A stretch of DNA of 64,000 bases from Streptococcus iniae (GTDB lineage Bacteria; Bacillota; Bacilli; Lactobacillales; Streptococcaceae), in contig NZ_CP132230.1 of NCBI RefSeq assembly GCF_030732225.1, forward strand, positions 958,001 to 1,022,000, given 5' to 3'. Numbering within the stretch: the first letter of the stretch is position 1; each line of letters begins with the position of its first letter. Position numbers and translations under genes: made by a program. Of this stretch, positions 15,481 through 25,406 are shown piece by piece. The notes beneath the pieces were generated by a model. That model was given only the letters and a program-made list of their open reading frames with translations, was not told the DNA's origin and did no database searches.

Positions 15481-15520
15481 AATGATCTCCCTTAAATCAA
15501 CAAAGTCAGTTGTTTTGTTC

Positions 15521-15549
15521 TTGTTTATCCTTTAATGACATTATATAAT
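15521..15549 (+). promoter_or_regulatory. Promoter of ABC exporter operon
   Basis: TTGTTT (15521-15526) and TATAAT (15544-15549) are spaced by 17 bp; transcription would begin near 15556. Confidence 0.7.
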
Positions 15550-15566
15550 AGTAACATAGTTAAATC

Positions 15567-15577
15567 AACACTGTGTT
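15567..15577. promoter_or_regulatory. Operator-like palindrome for TetR
   Basis: AACAC-T-GTGTT is a perfect palindrome just after the predicted transcription start. The word AAATCAACA containing its left side recurs at 15493-15501 close to the TetR start codon, so two related sites may bind the repressor. Confidence 0.5.
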
Positions 15578-15598
15578 CATATAAAGGAGTTTAAAATA

Positions 15599-16300
15599 AT
15601 GCCATATATAGAAATGAAATCATCTAGTAAAAGCTACCAGATTGGGGAGCATAAGGTCATTGCTAATGACAGTATTAGTTTTGACATTGAAAAAGGGGAA
15701 TTGGTTGTAATTCTTGGACCGTCTGGTGCTGGAAAATCAACCGTCCTAAATATTCTTGGGGGAATGGATACCAATGATCAAGGGCATGTTTTTGTTGATG
15801 GTAAGGACATTTCAAGTTATAGTAGTAAAGCCTTGACCCAGTATCGGCGTGAGGACATCGGATTTGTTTTTCAATTCTACAATTTAGTTCCTAACTTAAC
15901 AGCAAAAGAAAATGTTGAATTAGCAGTAGAAATTGTTAAGGAGGGCCGTGATCCTATTGAGGTTTTAAAAGAAGTTGGTTTAGAACAACGAATGGATCAT
16001 TTTCCAGGTCAATTATCAGGAGGGGAACAGCAAAGGGTATCAATAGCTCGGGCTTTGGCTAAAAAACCAAAGTTATTGCTTTGTGATGAACCAACAGGGG
16101 CTTTAGATTATCAAACAGGAAAACAAATTTTAAAACTTCTCCAAGAAATGGCACAAACAAAAGGTTCCACTGTGGTAATTGTTACACATAATACAGCCTT
16201 GGCACCAATTGCTGATAGGGTAATCCATATTCATGATGCAAAAGTTAGTCGAATTGAACGCAACTCAGATCCTGTAAGTATTGATCAGATTGAGTATTAG
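15599..16300 (+). CDS. ABC exporter ATPase (MacB/LolD type)
   Basis: This 233-residue ATP-binding subunit pairs with the FtsX-type permease that follows. Walker A GPSGAGKS is at 40-47, the Q-loop is [17 protein letters not shown], the signature [15 protein letters not shown], Walker [13 protein letters not shown] and the H-loop VIVTHN. Such pairs export peptides, antibiotics or lipids, or signal envelope stress. Start has AAGGAG about 9 bases upstream. The transporter is probably inactive because the permease gene is interrupted. Confidence 0.93.
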   Translation: MPYIEMKSSSKSYQIGEHKVIANDSISFDIEKGELVVILGPSGAGKSTVLNILGGMDTNDQGHVFVDGKDISSYSSKALTQYRREDIGFVFQFYNLVPNLTAKENVELAVEIVKEGRDPIEVLKEVGLEQRMDHFPGQLSGGEQQRVSIARALAKKPKLLLCDEPTGALDYQTGKQILKLLQEMAQTKGSTVVIVTHNTALAPIADRVIHIHDAKVSRIERNSDPVSIDQIEY

Positions 16301-16308
16301 AGGAGAAG

Positions 16309-17010
16309 ATGATGACTAAAACACTATGGAAAGATTTAGTGAGGTCTGTGGCACAGTCCAAGGGGCGCTTTATCTCCTTATTTTTATTAATGGCATTAGG
16401 ATCATTTACCTTGATTGGACTTAAAGTAACAGGGCCAAACATGGAAAAATCAGCCAACCGTTTCCTTGATGACAATCAGGTGATGGATCTAACCTTATTA
16501 GCGAGCAGAGGATTTAACCAAGAAGACAAAACTGAACTGGCAAACTTGAGCAATGCAGAGCTTGAGTATGCCTATCAACTGGATGCCAATTTTGGTCAGC
16601 GTGAAGATGCTATTCGATTGTTTTCTACCCAAAAAAAGCATTCTTTATCACCCTTACTTAAAGGGCATTATCCCAAAGAGCAAGATGAAATCGCCTTAGC
16701 ACCATGGCTTGAAAAAGATTACCCAATTGGTCAAGACATTGAGATTAAAACAGGAAAACAAGAGCTTTTACAAAGCAAAAAGTTTAGGGTTGTGGGGTAT
16801 ATTAACTCCTCTGAACTCTGGTCAAAAAACAACTTAGGAAATACCCGCTCAGGAGATGGACACCTCTCAGCTTACGCTTTGTTATCAGAATCTTCCTTTA
16901 AAATCCCAAAGAATAGTGTTAGAATCAACTATTCGGATTTGCGTGGTATTAATGCCTTTTCAGACCAGTATGCCAAAGCAGCATTAGAAAAAGAAAAAGC
17001 CTTACGATGA
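16309..17010 (+). pseudogene. ABC exporter permease, N-terminal fragment
   Basis: These 233 codons encode the first membrane helix (about 20-40) and part of the large extracellular domain of an FtsX/MacB-like permease. The reading frame meets a TGA formed by the first bases of the inserted IS. The rest of the gene resumes at 18438 in the same frame; removing the IS and one CGA copy would give one ORF of about 876 codons. Start has GGAG about 6 bases upstream of 16309, or the ATG at 16312. Confidence 0.92.
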
Positions 17011-17061
17011 ACTGCACCCCAAAAGTTAGACACAAAATCTAACAGTTGGGGTGTTTTTCTT

Positions 17062-17577
17062 ATGAAATTAAGTTATGAAGATAAACTAGAAATATATGAG
17101 CTGAAAAAGAGCGGCGTGTCGTGGACCAATCTTAGCCAGACATACAAGGTAACCATTGCCAATCTCACATACATGATAAAACTCATGGATCGGTATGGCT
17201 TAGAAATCGTTGAAAAAGGTAAAAATAGGTATTATTCACTCGAATTAAAGCAGGAAATGATAGATAAAGTCTTGATTCATGGTTGCTCTCAACTCTCAGT
17301 TTCTCTTGATTATACCTTGCCAAATCGAGGGATGCTCCCAAATTGGATAGCGCAATACAAGAAAAACGGTTATACTATTCTTGAAAAACCAAGAGGGAGA
17401 CCTGCTAAGATGGGACGAAAGCCTAAGAAAAAGCTAGAAGAGATGACTGAATTGGAACGTCTTCAGAAAGAATTAGAATACTTAAGAGCGGAGAATGCTG
17501 TGCTAAAAAAGCTGAGAGAATACCGCTTGAGGGACGAAGCAAAGCTCAAAGAGCAACAGAAATCATTCAAGCATTAA
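17062..17577 (+). CDS. IS transposase OrfA
   Basis: This 171-residue DNA-binding protein has two helix-turn-helix regions ([21 protein letters not shown] and a second near [18 protein letters not shown]), a basic stretch ([12 protein letters not shown]) and a coiled coil ([22 protein letters not shown]). A slippery heptamer A AAA AAG at 17505-17511, in the zero frame, lies within the coiled coil and allows -1 shifting into the orfB frame. Confidence 0.93.
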   Translation: MKLSYEDKLEIYELKKSGVSWTNLSQTYKVTIANLTYMIKLMDRYGLEIVEKGKNRYYSLELKQEMIDKVLIHGCSQLSVSLDYTLPNRGMLPNWIAQYKKNGYTILEKPRGRPAKMGRKPKKKLEEMTELERLQKELEYLRAENAVLKKLREYRLRDEAKLKEQQKSFKH

Positions 17578-17645
17578 CGAATCGGTTTTCCCTAGAGACG
17601 CTACTTGAAATCCTTGATTTACCGCGCTCCACCTATTACTATCAA

Positions 17646-18404
17646 GTGAAGCGACTAGCTCAAGGAGATAAGGATATAGAACTAAAGAATTTGATTCGAG
17701 AGATTTATGATGAACATAAAGGAAACTATGGCTATCGTCGGATTTATTTAGAACTCAGAAATCGAGGATTCCTCATCAATCACAAAAAGGTGCAACGCTT
17801 GATGACAGTTATGGGCTTAGCGGCTCGCATTCGTCGTAAGCGCAAGTACTCTTCTTACAAAGGTGAGGTTGGTAAGAAGGCTGATAATCTGATTAAACGT
17901 CAATTCGAAGGTTCTAAACCCTATGAGAAGTGTTATACCGATGTGACAGAGTTTGCCTTACCTGAAGGGAAGCTTTATCTATCGCCAGTTTTTGATGGCT
18001 ATAACTGTGAGATTATTGACTTTACCTTATCTCGCTCGCCTGACTTGAAACAGGTTCAAACGATGCTTGAGAAGGCTTTTCCAGCGGATTCATACAGTGG
18101 AACTATTCTCCACAGCGACCAAGGGTGGCAGTACCAGCACCAGTCTTACCATCAGTTTTTGGAAACCAAAGGGATTCGTCCCTCTATGTCTCGAAAGGGA
18201 AATAGTCCAGATAATGGGATGATGGAATCCTTCTTTGGCATTCTCAAATCGGAGATGTTCTATGGACTTGAGAAGTCTTACAAAACCCTTGATGAGCTTG
18301 AACAAGCTATCACAGATTACATTTTTTACTACAACAACAAACGAATCAAAGCAAAACTAAAAGGACTTAGTCCTGTTCAATACAGAACCAAATCCTTGCA
18401 ATAA
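17646..18404 (+). CDS. IS transposase OrfB (DDE integrase)
   Basis: This is the catalytic domain of 252 residues if begun at GTG 17646; the frame is open back to the slippery site at 17505, so the natural product is probably an OrfAB fusion of roughly 450 residues. DDE residues are visible in CYTDVTEFAL, ILHSDQGWQYQ and NGMMESFFGILKSE, with the usual FYYNNKRIKAKLKGLSPVQYR ending. All catalytic residues are intact. Confidence 0.92.
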   Translation: MKRLAQGDKDIELKNLIREIYDEHKGNYGYRRIYLELRNRGFLINHKKVQRLMTVMGLAARIRRKRKYSSYKGEVGKKADNLIKRQFEGSKPYEKCYTDVTEFALPEGKLYLSPVFDGYNCEIIDFTLSRSPDLKQVQTMLEKAFPADSYSGTILHSDQGWQYQHQSYHQFLETKGIRPSMSRKGNSPDNGMMESFFGILKSEMFYGLEKSYKTLDELEQAITDYIFYYNNKRIKAKLKGLSPVQYRTKSLQ

Positions 18405-18434
18405 TTAATTGTCCAACTTCTGGGGGTCAGTACA

Positions 18435-20369
18435 CGAGCAGTCTTTTCTGATAATGCTAAAGCAGCCAATCAAGCCACCGAAAGTACCCAAAAACAAAGT
18501 CTTTCACAGGCTGAAGCTGCCCTAAAAATAGCTAAAGAAAACATATCACAGCAAGAAGTCTTATTAGGGCAATTACCAGCTGAGCAAAAAGAACAATTGC
18601 AAGATCACTTAAGTGCAAAAAAAGCAGAACTTCATGCTCAGGAAGAAAAACTCAATCAGAGAAAAAAAGAGTTGTCTTTATTGCCCAAAGCCAGCTACAG
18701 CATCTTCAATAGACATCAGTTACCTGGAGGAGAAGGTTATCATATTTATGACACTTCTATAAGGTCTATTGGAATGGTTAGTCATATTTTTCCCATTGTC
18801 CTATATTTGGTAGCAGCTTTAGTTACGTTTACCACGATGACACGTTTTGTTGATGAGGAAAGACGAAATTCTGGCTTATTGCAGGCTTTGGGATTTAGTA
18901 AGCAAGCAATCCTATCTAAGTTTTTAATTTATGGGTTATTAGCCAGTTTTTTAGGGACAACAGTTGGAATACTGGGGGGAACTTACTTCTTATCACCATT
19001 GATTGCTGAAATTATCACAAAGCCTATGGTTCTAGGACAAACACGATTGGATTTTTACCTGTCTTATGCCGCTATTGCCTACTTATTGGCACTGTTTTCT
19101 GCGCTATTACCTGTTTATGTGATTGTTCGTAGAGAACTAAGTCATGTTCCAGCGCAGCTATTATTACCAAAACCTCCCGTAAAAGGAGCAAAGGTTCTTT
19201 TAGAAAAAATCCCATTTTTATGGAAAAGACTATCTTTTACCTATAAAGTTACTATTCGAAATATTTTTCGTTACAAACAAAGAATGCTAATGACCATTTT
19301 TGGGGTGGCAGGATCAGTTGCTCTTTTATTTTCAGGTCTAGGCATCCAATCCTCCTTGTCAAAAGTTATTGATCACCAATTTCAAAAGATAAGCCCTTAT
19401 GATTTGCTCCTAATTGAACAATCAGATGCTGAAGATAGGGCAAAAAGTCACCTTTTAGACTTCCTCAATTCAAAAGAGGTGGGCGCCTATCAGACGGTAA
19501 ACTTTGCTGCTTCTCAATTTCAGATAAAAGGACAAAGTCAAGGCTCTCAAGTTAGTCTATTTACTACTGATGCGAAAACACTAGAGCCCTTTATGACACT
19601 CTATGACGTGTCTAGTAAAAAGAAAGTCAACCTGGCTTCAGATGGTATTGTGATGTCAGAAAAGTTAGCGTCTTTTTACCATGTAAAAGCTGGTCAGATG
19701 GTAGATTTAAGGGATACTCAAAATCATAAGATAAGGGTTAAGGTGTCGCATATTATTGAGATGAATGTTGGGCACTTTATCGTTATGAACCAAGCTTATT
19801 ACAAAAAGAATTTTACAGCTATCACAACAGACAAGGCTTATTTGGTAAATGTGAGCAAGGGACATTCCTTATCAAAGACCGCTAAAAAGTTGCTAACTTA
19901 TCCTTCTGTTAAGGCTCTTTCGCAAAATAGTCAAATCATTACTTCTGTAAAAGCAGTTGTACAGTCGTTAAATCAAGTGATGACTCTCTTAGTGATTCTG
20001 TCTCTATTATTAGCCTTGGTTATCTTATATAACTTAACCACTATCAATATTGCTGAGAGGATTCGGGAATTATCAACCATCAAAGTTTTAGGTTTTTATG
20101 ATAAAGAAGTGGGTCTTTATATATACCGAGAAACCATTCTTTTATCTCTACTTGGTATTTTTCTTGGTATCTTATCAGGGCAGAAACTACACGGATTGAT
20201 GATGCGTTTGATTGGGGCTGATAACATGCAGTTTGGACGCCAAGTCGATCTATATGTCTACTTGTTGCCGATTGTGGCAGTTTGCCTTTTGATTATAGCT
20301 TTAGGGATAAGTGTTCATCATAGACTTAAACATTTAGAAATGCTTGAAGCTTTAAAGTCTATTGATTAA
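18435..20369 (+). pseudogene. ABC exporter permease, C-terminal fragment
   Basis: The frame continues from the fragment at 16309 and is open from 18438. It begins with a long coiled coil (about 18480-18690), then membrane helices of an FtsX domain (SHIFPIVLYLVAALVTFTTM onward), a second extracellular domain and a second FtsX block ending RLKHLEMLEALKSID. The first in-frame possible start is TTG 18597, giving 590 residues without the N-terminal helix. Except for the IS the gene looks undamaged, so the insertion is recent. A truncated product may or may not be made. Confidence 0.9.
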
Positions 20370-20463
20370 ATCTTTTCTTTTAAAGACTGATTATTTTTAC
20401 TTGTTTTATCTTCAAAAACATGTTAGTATTTTAATACTATAAAAAAATAGAAAGATACTAAGT

Positions 20464-21060
20464 ATGGATCAGATGATAGAAAGCTATATTACTGATAGTA
20501 GAGAGAAAATAGCACTGAAAGAATTAGTGGATTGCTTTAAGGGCAAAGCCATCTCAAGTAAGATTGAAGAAGGAGAGTTTGCCTTAATCAATTTGTCCGA
20601 TATGGGGAAAGACGGTATTGATTATGATCATCTCAGAAGGTTCCAATTAGAAAGACGGCAATTACTTCGATACATCCTAGAAGATGGTGATGTCTTAATT
20701 GCTTCAAAAGGAACCGTTAAAAAAGTTTGTGTTTTTCATAAGCAGGCTAAAGAAGTTGTTGCATCATCTAATATCACTATTTTACGCCCAAAGGCTAATT
20801 GTAAGGGCTATTATTTGAAATTTTTCTTGGATTCTCCTTTAGGTCAAGCATTTTTGGAAAGAGCAGATCATGGGAAAGACGTTATTAATTTATCAACAAA
20901 AGAACTTCTCGAAATTCCAATTCCCATAATTCCACTACTGAAACAAGATTATTTGATCAAACACTATTTACAAGGGTTAAATGATTATCACCGGAAGGTA
21001 AATAGAGCTGAGCAAGAGTGGGCTCGTATTCAAAAAGAAATTGAAAAAAGTGTGCTTTAA
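20464..21060 (+). CDS. Orphan HsdS-like (half specificity subunit) protein
   Basis: This 198-residue protein resembles one target-recognition domain of type I restriction specificity subunits: an N-terminal start like IALKELVDCFKGKAI, a middle INLSDMGKDGIDYD and DGDVLIASKGTVKKVCVF block, then DVINLSTKELLEIPIPIIPLLKQ and a C-terminal helix. Full HsdS proteins have two such units, and no hsdR or hsdM lies in the window. It may be a stand-alone DNA-binding or modification-related protein; function is not known. It overlaps no neighbour and the ArAE-type gene follows after 12 bases. A perfect 16-bp palindrome (20424-20439) sits in its upstream region. Confidence 0.7.
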   Translation: MDQMIESYITDSREKIALKELVDCFKGKAISSKIEEGEFALINLSDMGKDGIDYDHLRRFQLERRQLLRYILEDGDVLIASKGTVKKVCVFHKQAKEVVASSNITILRPKANCKGYYLKFFLDSPLGQAFLERADHGKDVINLSTKELLEIPIPIIPLLKQDYLIKHYLQGLNDYHRKVNRAEQEWARIQKEIEKSVL

Positions 21061-21072
21061 AGAAAGGAAATC

Positions 21073-22041
21073 ATGTCATTACTTGAACGAACGATTAAGA
21101 TGGTTCTAGCAACTGTCTTAGCTATTATTATTGCTGAGTATTTGGGCTTAACTTATGCATTATCGGCAGGACTTATTTCACTTCTAAGTGTTTTGGATAC
21201 GAGACAGACCAGTTTGATGGTTGCTAAAAATAGGTTGCTTGCTTTTGTGATAGCATTTGCTATTGCGATTACAGTGTTTTTCTTTTTAGGCTATGGTTTA
21301 ATAGCTTTCGCCCTTTACCTTGTTTTAGCAGTTCCTTTATTGTACTACTTTAAGATTGAATCCGGTCTTGTTCCAATTACGGTTTTGGTAACGCATTTGA
21401 TGACCTCTCAAAGTCTAGCTTTCTCAATACTTCTGAATGAATTTGCTATTTTTGCAATTGGAACTGGCTTAGCCTTATTGCTGAATATTTATATGGGGTC
21501 AAATGACTCACAAATCAAAGCATTTCATCAAACAATAGAGCAAAAGATGAAAGCAATTCTTTATCAACTTGAAGACTGTTTGCTTCATCAAAATGGTCAG
21601 GAATTGAACTTAATGGTTAGGCAATTGGATTTAGATTTGGATGCAGCCCTCCAACTGGTTTACCGCGAGAGTGATAATAAGCTCTTTCAGCAAACCAACT
21701 ATCAGGTCCATTATTTTGAGATGCGAAGACGTCAAAATACCCTCTTAAAACAAATGGTAAAAACCAGTTTGGCAATTAAAGAACCAAGTAGAGAGAGCAT
21801 TCTCTTATCTCATTTGTTTCATGAGACAGCTAAACAACTTAGCGAGAAAAATTCAGCAGTCACTCTTATTGATGATATTGAACAACTTTTGGAAGTTTAC
21901 CGTCAAAGAGAGTTGCCACAGAGTCGTCAGGAATTTGAAATGCGAGCCTTACTATTTCAACTCTTGCAAGATTTAGAACGGTTTATCACTGAAAAAACAA
22001 GTTTTTACCATGACTATAAAAATGATACTGAATATGATTAG
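21073..22041 (+). CDS. ArAE-type (DUF939) membrane protein
   Basis: This 322-residue protein has four to six hydrophobic segments in the first 140 residues, with the family start LLERTIKMVLATVLAIIIAE and DTRQTSLMVAKNRLLAF, followed by a cytoplasmic helical domain of about 170 residues. It belongs to the aromatic acid exporter 1 / FUSC-like group. Substrate is unknown. Start has AAAGGA 6-7 bases upstream. It lies in a likely transcription unit with the HsdS-like gene and ends within a terminator. Confidence 0.82.
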   Translation: MSLLERTIKMVLATVLAIIIAEYLGLTYALSAGLISLLSVLDTRQTSLMVAKNRLLAFVIAFAIAITVFFFLGYGLIAFALYLVLAVPLLYYFKIESGLVPITVLVTHLMTSQSLAFSILLNEFAIFAIGTGLALLLNIYMGSNDSQIKAFHQTIEQKMKAILYQLEDCLLHQNGQELNLMVRQLDLDLDAALQLVYRESDNKLFQQTNYQVHYFEMRRRQNTLLKQMVKTSLAIKEPSRESILLSHLFHETAKQLSEKNSAVTLIDDIEQLLEVYRQRELPQSRQEFEMRALLFQLLQDLERFITEKTSFYHDYKNDTEYD

Positions 22042-22064
22042 GAAGCTATTTCCTAATCTTTTTT
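22036..22064 (+). terminator. Terminator after ArAE-type gene
   Basis: An 8-bp perfect stem GATTAGGA/TCCTAATC overlaps the stop codon and is followed by six T residues. A TATAAT at 22067-22072 directly after it may be the -10 of the next gene. Confidence 0.85.
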
Positions 22065-22107
22065 GTTATAATATGAAGTAGTGATAATTGAGAAAATGGA
22101 GACAGGC

Positions 22108-23451
22108 ATGAAAGAATTAAAATGTCCACACTGTCAAACGGTGTTTACAATAGATGAATCAGAATACACGCAATTATTAGCGCAAGTGCGCGGTCAAGAA
22201 TTTGATAAGGAACTTAGTCATCGCCTTAAAAATGAAATTGCCTTGCTTGAAGAAAAGTCAAAAAATCAACTACAACATCAGTTAGCTGAAAAAGACAAAG
22301 ACATTCAAAGCCTAAGCCATCACTTGGAGCAACTTGAAAAAGAAGAAACTTTTCGTCGTCAAGAAGCTCTGAGTCAAAAAGATAAAATAATTGCTTCTTT
22401 AGAGGCCAAACTCGATCGTTTAGCTTCTGAAAATGCTTTAGAGATGACAAAGCAATTGACACAAAAAGATCAAAGTCTCCTTGATTTGCAAAATAAGATT
22501 GAAAAATTAGAATTAGAAAATCAATCTAAACTTCAATCAACTGTTAATGCCCTTGAAAAAGAAAAAGACAGCCTTAAAAATCAACTAGCTATTCAGGATA
22601 AAGAAAAAGAACTGTCATTATCTTCTTTAAAGAGTGATTTTGAAGCCCAATTAAAGGCAGCTAATGAGCAGGTTGAATTCTATAAAAATTTCAAAGCACA
22701 ACAATCAACCAAAGCTATTGGTGAAAGTTTAGAGCTTTATGCAGAGACAGAATTCAATAAAGTCAGAAGCTATGCCTTTCCAAATGCTCAGTTTTCAAAA
22801 GACAATCAATTATCTAGCCGAGGCTCTAAAGGAGACTACATTTACCGTGAGACAGATGCTAATGGTATTGAACTTCTTTCAATCATGTTTGAAATGAAAA
22901 ATGAAGCAGACCAGACAAAAAACAAGCATAAAAACAGTGACTTTTTCAAGGAATTGGACAAAGACCGCAAAGAGAAAAACTGTGAGTATGCTGTTCTTGT
23001 AACTATGTTAGAAGCTGATAATGACTATTATAATACTGGCATCGTGGATGTCAGTCACGAATACCCTAAGATGTATGTTGTAAGACCTCAATTCTTCATT
23101 CAACTGATTGGTCTTTTGAGAAATGCCGCTATGAACGCGCTAGCTTATAAGCAGGAATTGGCATTAGTGCGTGAACAAAATATTGACATTACCCATTTTG
23201 AAGAGGATTTGGATATTTTCAAAAATGCCTTTGCAAAAAACTACAATTCAGCAAGCACAAACTTCAAAAAAGCCATTGAAGAAATTGACAAGTCTATTAA
23301 ACGTATGGAAGAAGTTAAACGCTTCTTAACAACAAGTGAGAACCAATTACGTTTAGCTAATAATAAATTAGATGATGTTTCTGTCAAAAAATTAACCCGA
23401 AATAACCCGACAATGCGTGAGAAATTTGAGGGATTACAAAAGGAGTTATAA
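22108..23451 (+). CDS. DUF2130 coiled-coil protein
   Basis: This protein of 447 residues starts at ATG 22108, chosen because GGAG lies 6 bases upstream. The N-terminus carries one CPHC zinc-ribbon half (KELKCPHCQTVFTIDESEY), residues about 30-200 form a long coiled coil, and the C-terminal half is the DUF2130 domain (GESLELYAETEFNKVRSYAFPNA; GSKGDYIYRE; CEYAVLVTMLE; MYVVRPQFFIQLI). The domain resembles PD-(D/E)XK-like nucleases in outline (E...D...EMK) but its role is not established. It is followed by truB after 79 bases. Confidence 0.85.
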   Translation: MKELKCPHCQTVFTIDESEYTQLLAQVRGQEFDKELSHRLKNEIALLEEKSKNQLQHQLAEKDKDIQSLSHHLEQLEKEETFRRQEALSQKDKIIASLEAKLDRLASENALEMTKQLTQKDQSLLDLQNKIEKLELENQSKLQSTVNALEKEKDSLKNQLAIQDKEKELSLSSLKSDFEAQLKAANEQVEFYKNFKAQQSTKAIGESLELYAETEFNKVRSYAFPNAQFSKDNQLSSRGSKGDYIYRETDANGIELLSIMFEMKNEADQTKNKHKNSDFFKELDKDRKEKNCEYAVLVTMLEADNDYYNTGIVDVSHEYPKMYVVRPQFFIQLIGLLRNAAMNALAYKQELALVREQNIDITHFEEDLDIFKNAFAKNYNSASTNFKKAIEEIDKSIKRMEEVKRFLTTSENQLRLANNKLDDVSVKKLTRNNPTMREKFEGLQKEL

Positions 23452-23530
23452 AGTTATTTTTCTTGTCAAAGGTGCCTTTGAACAGTTATAATGGAAAAGT
23501 TAAACCGATAGAAAATAGTGAAAGAAAAGC

Positions 23531-24412
23531 ATGAAAAACGGAATTATAAATGTAAAAAAAGAGGCTGGAATGACCTCGCACGATGTGGTTTTTAAACTGC
23601 GCAAAATCCTTTGGGAAAAGAAGATTGGTCACGGTGGGACGTTGGATCCGGATGTTGTTGGTGTTTTACCAATTGCAGTTGGTAAGGCTACTCGTGTTAT
23701 TGAATACATGACTGAGGCTGGTAAAGTCTATGAAGGTGAAGTAACATTAGGCTATGCTACAACAACAGAAGATGCCAGTGGTGACACAATTGAGGAAAAA
23801 CACGTTCTCACAGACTTAAGTGAAACTGAAGTAGACCTTGCGATGGAGACGTTTCTTGGCGACATTACCCAAATCCCTCCAATGTACTCAGCAGTTAAAG
23901 TTAATGGTAGAAAACTCTATGAGTATGCTAGAGCTGGTGAGGAAGTTGAGCGGCCAAAAAGATTGGTCCACATTAGTTTATTTGAAAGAACAAGTCCATT
24001 GACTTTTAAAGATGGGCTTTGTCATTTTACCTTTAAAGTGGTTTGTAGCAAAGGCACTTATGTGAGAACCTTGGCTGTGGATTTAGGTAAAGCTTTGGGC
24101 TATCCAAGCCATATGTCTAAACTAGAGCGTACTGCTTCAGCAGGTTTGGAATTGGCTGACGCCTTAACACTTGGTCAAATTGCTGAAATGGTTGAGCGAA
24201 ATGATGAATCATTTTTCCTTCCAATTGAATACGGTGTTTCAGATCTCCCCAAATTAGCTATTACTGAGACTGAGAAGACAGACATTTCATTTGGTAGAAA
24301 ACTAGCTCTTCCAAGCATAGAGCCTCTCTTAGCGGTCTTTTTTAAAGACCAATTGGTAGCCGTAATGGAAAAACAAGATGAGCTCTATAAACCTAGGAAG
24401 GTTCTTATCTAA
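23531..24412 (+). CDS. truB: tRNA pseudouridine-55 synthase
   Basis: This 293-residue enzyme makes pseudouridine 55 in the T-loop of tRNAs. It opens with the family pattern [17 protein letters not shown]; the catalytic aspartate is in [21 protein letters not shown], and later motifs [17 protein letters not shown] and [15 protein letters not shown] are present. The C-terminal 70 residues form a PUA-like domain. It precedes ribF by 19 bases, a common streptococcal pair. Confidence 0.96.
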   Translation: MKNGIINVKKEAGMTSHDVVFKLRKILWEKKIGHGGTLDPDVVGVLPIAVGKATRVIEYMTEAGKVYEGEVTLGYATTTEDASGDTIEEKHVLTDLSETEVDLAMETFLGDITQIPPMYSAVKVNGRKLYEYARAGEEVERPKRLVHISLFERTSPLTFKDGLCHFTFKVVCSKGTYVRTLAVDLGKALGYPSHMSKLERTASAGLELADALTLGQIAEMVERNDESFFLPIEYGVSDLPKLAITETEKTDISFGRKLALPSIEPLLAVFFKDQLVAVMEKQDELYKPRKVLI

Positions 24413-24431
24413 ATAAGTAGACAGGATTACA

Positions 24432-25364
24432 ATGAAGATTACACAAATCAAATCTTTTGAAGAGATTAATGAGACCAAAGACACGATTTTGGTATTAGGC
24501 TATTTTGATGGCCTCCATAAAGGACATAAAGCCTTATTTGACAAAGCAAAAGAACTAGCAGAAAAGAAGAATCTAAAGATTGTAAGCTTAACCTTCAATG
24601 AAAGTCCTAAGTTAGCATTTGCACGTTTTTCTCCTGAACTTTTGTTACATATTAGTTATCCGGAGCAACGTTATCATAAATTTGCTGAATACGGAGTAGA
24701 AGAGCTTTATTTGCTTGATTTCACTACGACCTTTTCTAAAGTGTCTTCTGACGATTTTATTAAAAACTACATTGGAAAACTAAGGGCAAAACATATTGTG
24801 GTTGGCTTTGACTATAAGTTTGGTCATAATCGAACAGATTCGGACTACTTGCAACGCAATTTTGATGGAACAGTTTACACTATTGATGAAGTGTCGATTA
24901 ACAATCGAAAGGTCTCATCGACCTGGATTCGTGAATTAATTCAAGCAGGTGATGTTAATAAGGCTAATCAATTGCTTGGTTATGAATTTTCGACAAGAGG
25001 AATGGTTGTTCATGGAGATGCGCGTGGTAGAACCTTGGGCTTTCCAACGGCTAATCTTGCTCCTATCGATCGTACCTATTTACCAGCAGATGGCGTCTAT
25101 GTTGCGGATGTCTTGGTTAATAAAAAAAGGTACCGCTCAATGACAAGCATTGGAAAAAATGTTACCTTTGGAGGAAAAGAGTTAAGATTAGAAGCCAATA
25201 TTTTTGATTTTGATGGGGATATTTACGGAGAATCTATCGAAATTATTTGGCTTGACAAGATTCGAGACATGACAAAATTTGATGGTATTGAAGATCTTAT
25301 TTCTCAGCTAAATAAGGATAAAGAAATTGCATTAAATTGGAAAAAAGATGGTCATTTTAATTAA
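24432..25364 (+). CDS. ribF: Bifunctional riboflavin kinase / FAD synthetase
   Basis: This 310-residue enzyme converts riboflavin to FMN and then FAD. The N-terminal nucleotidyltransferase domain shows LGYFDGLHKGHKALFDKA and GFDYKFGHNR, with SSTWIRELI; the C-terminal kinase domain shows GDARGRTLGFPTANL and PADGVYVADV, and ends with the expected LRLEANIFDFDGDIYG. No FMN riboswitch is present. It lies between truB and spxA. Confidence 0.96.
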   Translation: MKITQIKSFEEINETKDTILVLGYFDGLHKGHKALFDKAKELAEKKNLKIVSLTFNESPKLAFARFSPELLLHISYPEQRYHKFAEYGVEELYLLDFTTTFSKVSSDDFIKNYIGKLRAKHIVVGFDYKFGHNRTDSDYLQRNFDGTVYTIDEVSINNRKVSSTWIRELIQAGDVNKANQLLGYEFSTRGMVVHGDARGRTLGFPTANLAPIDRTYLPADGVYVADVLVNKKRYRSMTSIGKNVTFGGKELRLEANIFDFDGDIYGESIEIIWLDKIRDMTKFDGIEDLISQLNKDKEIALNWKKDGHFN

Positions 25365-25406
25365 ATTTTTGTATAATAGGGTAAGTAATAATGATAGAGG
25401 ATTAAA

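Larger units (their letters stand above)
17008..18434 (+). mobile_element. IS3-family element (IS150 group, IS861-like)
   Basis: This 1427-bp element has terminal inverted repeats: left TGAACTGCACCCCAAAAGTT, right (reverse complement) TGTACTGACCCCCAGAAGTT, both beginning TG. It is flanked by a 3-bp direct repeat CGA (17005-17007 and 18435-18437), the target duplication size usual for this group. It carries orfA and orfB in one direction, with a frameshift signal, and interrupts the exporter permease. The similarity to IS861 is from memory. Confidence 0.93.

Noticed and set aside
20464..23451. A hidden defence system formed by the HsdS-like protein, the ArAE-type protein and the DUF2130 protein
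   Set aside because: A terminator separates the DUF2130 gene from the others, and no nuclease, methylase or helicase partner is present; adjacency alone does not support a system.
24949..25143. 64-codon ORF inside ribF and similar internal ORFs
   Set aside because: Out-of-frame shadows of well-conserved enzymes.
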